Shown here piece by piece: positions 62,763 to 64,000 of a DNA stretch of 64,000 bases. The notes under the pieces were generated by a model. The model saw only the letters and a program-made list of their open reading frames with translations, ran no database searches and was not told the DNA's origin. Within the stretch, counting starts at the first letter, position 1. Each line of letters starts with the position of its first letter. This DNA comes from Terribium retamae (GTDB lineage Bacteria; Pseudomonadota; Alphaproteobacteria; Rhizobiales; Rhizobiaceae). Where the stretch lies: NCBI RefSeq assembly GCF_022347545.1, contig NZ_JAKREW010000001.1, positions 310,001 through 374,000 on the forward strand. The letters run 5' to 3'. The translations under genes and the position numbers were made by a program.

Positions 62763-63959
62763 TCACTCCACGGCGCAAATGTCACGAATGGCGCGAATAG
62801 CGGCGAGAGCCTCGATCGAGCGTTCCGGATTGACGAACTCCGGCCAGGTCGACAGTTTCACCGCGGCAAAATCGGTTTGCGGATCCATGTAGATGTACTG
62901 GCCGAAAATGCCGCGGCACATATAGGAGCGCCGTTCGGGATCCTCGATCCAGAACTGGTTATGATAGGCACCGTGCGGCAGGACAGTCCGATAGACGCCC
63001 TGGAAGAGCTCATGATTGCCGCGACGGGTTTCTTCGATCCATTCCGATGGGACGATCTGCCGGCCATTCAGCGCGCCGCCCCGCAGATGCAACAGCGCAA
63101 AGCGGGCATAGTCGCGCAGCGTCGCATTGAGGCCGCCGTCCGCCAGCGCATAGCCGCCGTGGTCGACGGTTATGTAGGCGTCTTCTTCCGCGCCCATCGG
63201 CGCCCACAGTTCCTTGCTGATCAGTTCGGCCAGCGGCAAGCCACTGACCCGTTCCAACAGAAAGCCTAGGATGTCGGTCTCGATCGACCGATAGTTGAAA
63301 AGCTCGCCATGCGGCCGCTCGAGCTCGGTCAGCGTCATGATAAGTTGCCATACCGTTTGCGGCCAGTCCGGCCGCGTCATAGGCTTCCAGCCGCAGGCCT
63401 GATCGAGCTGCTGCATATGCGAGCCCGCCGTCGTGTAGGACTCGTCGAAAAGGACACCGCTCGTCATGTCCAGCACCTGCTGGACAGTCGCGCCTCGATA
63501 GGCCGTCGCTTCAAGCTCCGGCAGATACGTCGTCACTGGTGATGCTGTCTCGACAAGCCCCTTGTGAACAAGGATGCCCAGTACTGTGGCAACGATCGAT
63601 TTGGTAACCGACATCGCCAGGTGATGGCCATGCGGCTTCATCCCGTTCATGTAGCGTTCGGCAACGATTTCGCCCCGCGACAGCACGAGAAAGCCGTCGG
63701 TAAAACTGTTATCGAGAAAATCCCGGATCGTACGACGGCGCCCGGCCACCTCGAATTCGATGTGATCGATTTCCATAAGGCGCGTCGGCAAGGGCGAGGC
63801 AGGTCCCTGCCCGCGCCAGATTTGTGCCGTGGCAGTCATTTCGCGCACATGCTGGAAGGTCCATCGATGATAAGGAGGGTAATCCCAATCCGTACGCGGA
63901 ATAACAGGCGACCCAGGCGTCTTCGGATTGCGCCATGACGCGTTGCTGTTGGCATTCAT
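62763..63959 (-). CDS. Class-C beta-lactamase / NylB-like serine hydrolase 2
   Basis: A 398-residue paralogue of serine hydrolase 1. SxxK is SVTK at 117-120 in HLAMSVTKSIVATVLG; the second motif is NYRSIETDILGFLLE near 222 (Tyr-x-Ser again). It shares order and landmarks with its paralogue: TIRDFLDNSFTDGFLVLSRGEIVAERY (key GFLVLSRGEIVAERY), WAPMGAEEDAYITVDHGGYALADGG, and an end ICAVE. No signal peptide. It opens toward the PotD-like gene on the same strand; the promoter is near the right edge. Acts on an amide or ester; which one is unknown. Confidence 0.86.
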   Translation of the reverse strand: MNANSNASWRNPKTPGSPVIPRTDWDYPPYHRWTFQHVREMTATAQIWRGQGPASPLPTRLMEIDHIEFEVAGRRRTIRDFLDNSFTDGFLVLSRGEIVAERYMNGMKPHGHHLAMSVTKSIVATVLGILVHKGLVETASPVTTYLPELEATAYRGATVQQVLDMTSGVLFDESYTTAGSHMQQLDQACGWKPMTRPDWPQTVWQLIMTLTELERPHGELFNYRSIETDILGFLLERVSGLPLAELISKELWAPMGAEEDAYITVDHGGYALADGGLNATLRDYARFALLHLRGGALNGRQIVPSEWIEETRRGNHELFQGVYRTVLPHGAYHNQFWIEDPERRSYMCRGIFGQYIYMDPQTDFAAVKLSTWPEFVNPERSIEALAAIRAIRDICAVE

Positions 63960-64000
63960 GTTGAACCCACCTCCATTGTCGGCCGGCGATCTGCTCGAAC

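Noticed and set aside
42571..63959. Island as a recent mobile element
   Set aside because: No transposase, integrase, IS ends or flanking direct repeats were seen, and base composition looks like the rest of the window.
1..64000. CRISPR arrays, toxin-antitoxin or phage-defence loci
   Set aside because: No regularly spaced repeats, Cas proteins or small paired toxin/antitoxin genes were recognised.

Overview
The window looks like a chromosomal segment of an alphaproteobacterium of the order Hyphomicrobiales (Rhizobiales), most like Mesorhizobium or a near relative. This rests on gene content and order rather than on any search: a PrsDE-type type I exporter, bacterial phosphatidylcholine synthase, HspQ, a tmk-holB-metG-tatD-MBL housekeeping run behind a DacA-like gene, a DUF2218-SIP ferric reductase, a candidate RirA-type iron operator, and the high GC with GTG/TTG starts and 4-bp overlaps typical of the group.

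Positions 1-35949 are mostly conserved housekeeping DNA, largely on the + strand. In order: a type I secretion ATPase/adaptor pair; tRNA-Gln; a flippase-like membrane protein; ppx/gppA with rlmE; an MFS exporter; guaB; rnd; a GNAT; aspS with a terminator; hspQ; an AEC carrier; a UbiH-type hydroxylase; a DUF2182-DUF1326-pcs operon; a quinone oxidoreductase; a complete BMP-type nucleoside ABC importer ending in a strong terminator; rimO; a TerC protein; tRNA-Ser; rlpA; a DacA-like protein whose SxN and KTG motifs are lost; then tmk-holB-metG-tatD-MBL.

At 36102-36129 there is a 28-bp sequence with the architecture of a XerCD dif site: 11-bp arms matching as an inverted repeat at 9 of 11 positions around a 6-bp centre. 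Gene strand bias switches there, from mainly + on the left to mainly - on the right, and the KOPS-like octamers I found point toward it. I therefore read the window as crossing the replication terminus. Just beyond dif are a decayed acetyltransferase, a PilZ protein, an NTF2-like protein and a frameshifted secreted protein.

Positions 38178-42517 hold an iron/heme uptake locus: a TonB receptor with a SIP reductase, and a divergent HmuT-like binding protein without HmuU/HmuV. A TGA-N9-TCA operator lies between the two transcription units.

Positions 42571-63959 form a large catabolic island. Block 1 has a GntR regulator, a C45 N-acyltransferase/amidase, two Dpp-type permeases, a fused double ATPase, a second C45 enzyme, a peptide-type binding protein, an alpha/beta hydrolase and a second GntR. 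Block 2 has two class-C beta-lactamase/NylB-like serine hydrolases, a SIP flavoprotein, a beta-keto acid cleavage enzyme (BKACE), a carnitine-dehydrogenase-like enzyme, a class III aminotransferase, a MOSC-flavin reductase-ferredoxin fusion, an HSL esterase and a PotD-like binding protein. Two recurring DNA motifs tie the transcription units together: an AT-rich 26-bp element upstream of both block 1 operons, and a 17-bp TGCGATC-N3-GATC(G/A)CA palindrome upstream of both block 2 operons. I infer uptake of an amide- or ester-linked, probably amino or quaternary-ammonium compound, hydrolysis of its acyl bonds, and processing of the released amino/hydroxy acid by transamination, dehydrogenation and keto-acid cleavage. 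The actual substrate cannot be read from the sequence.
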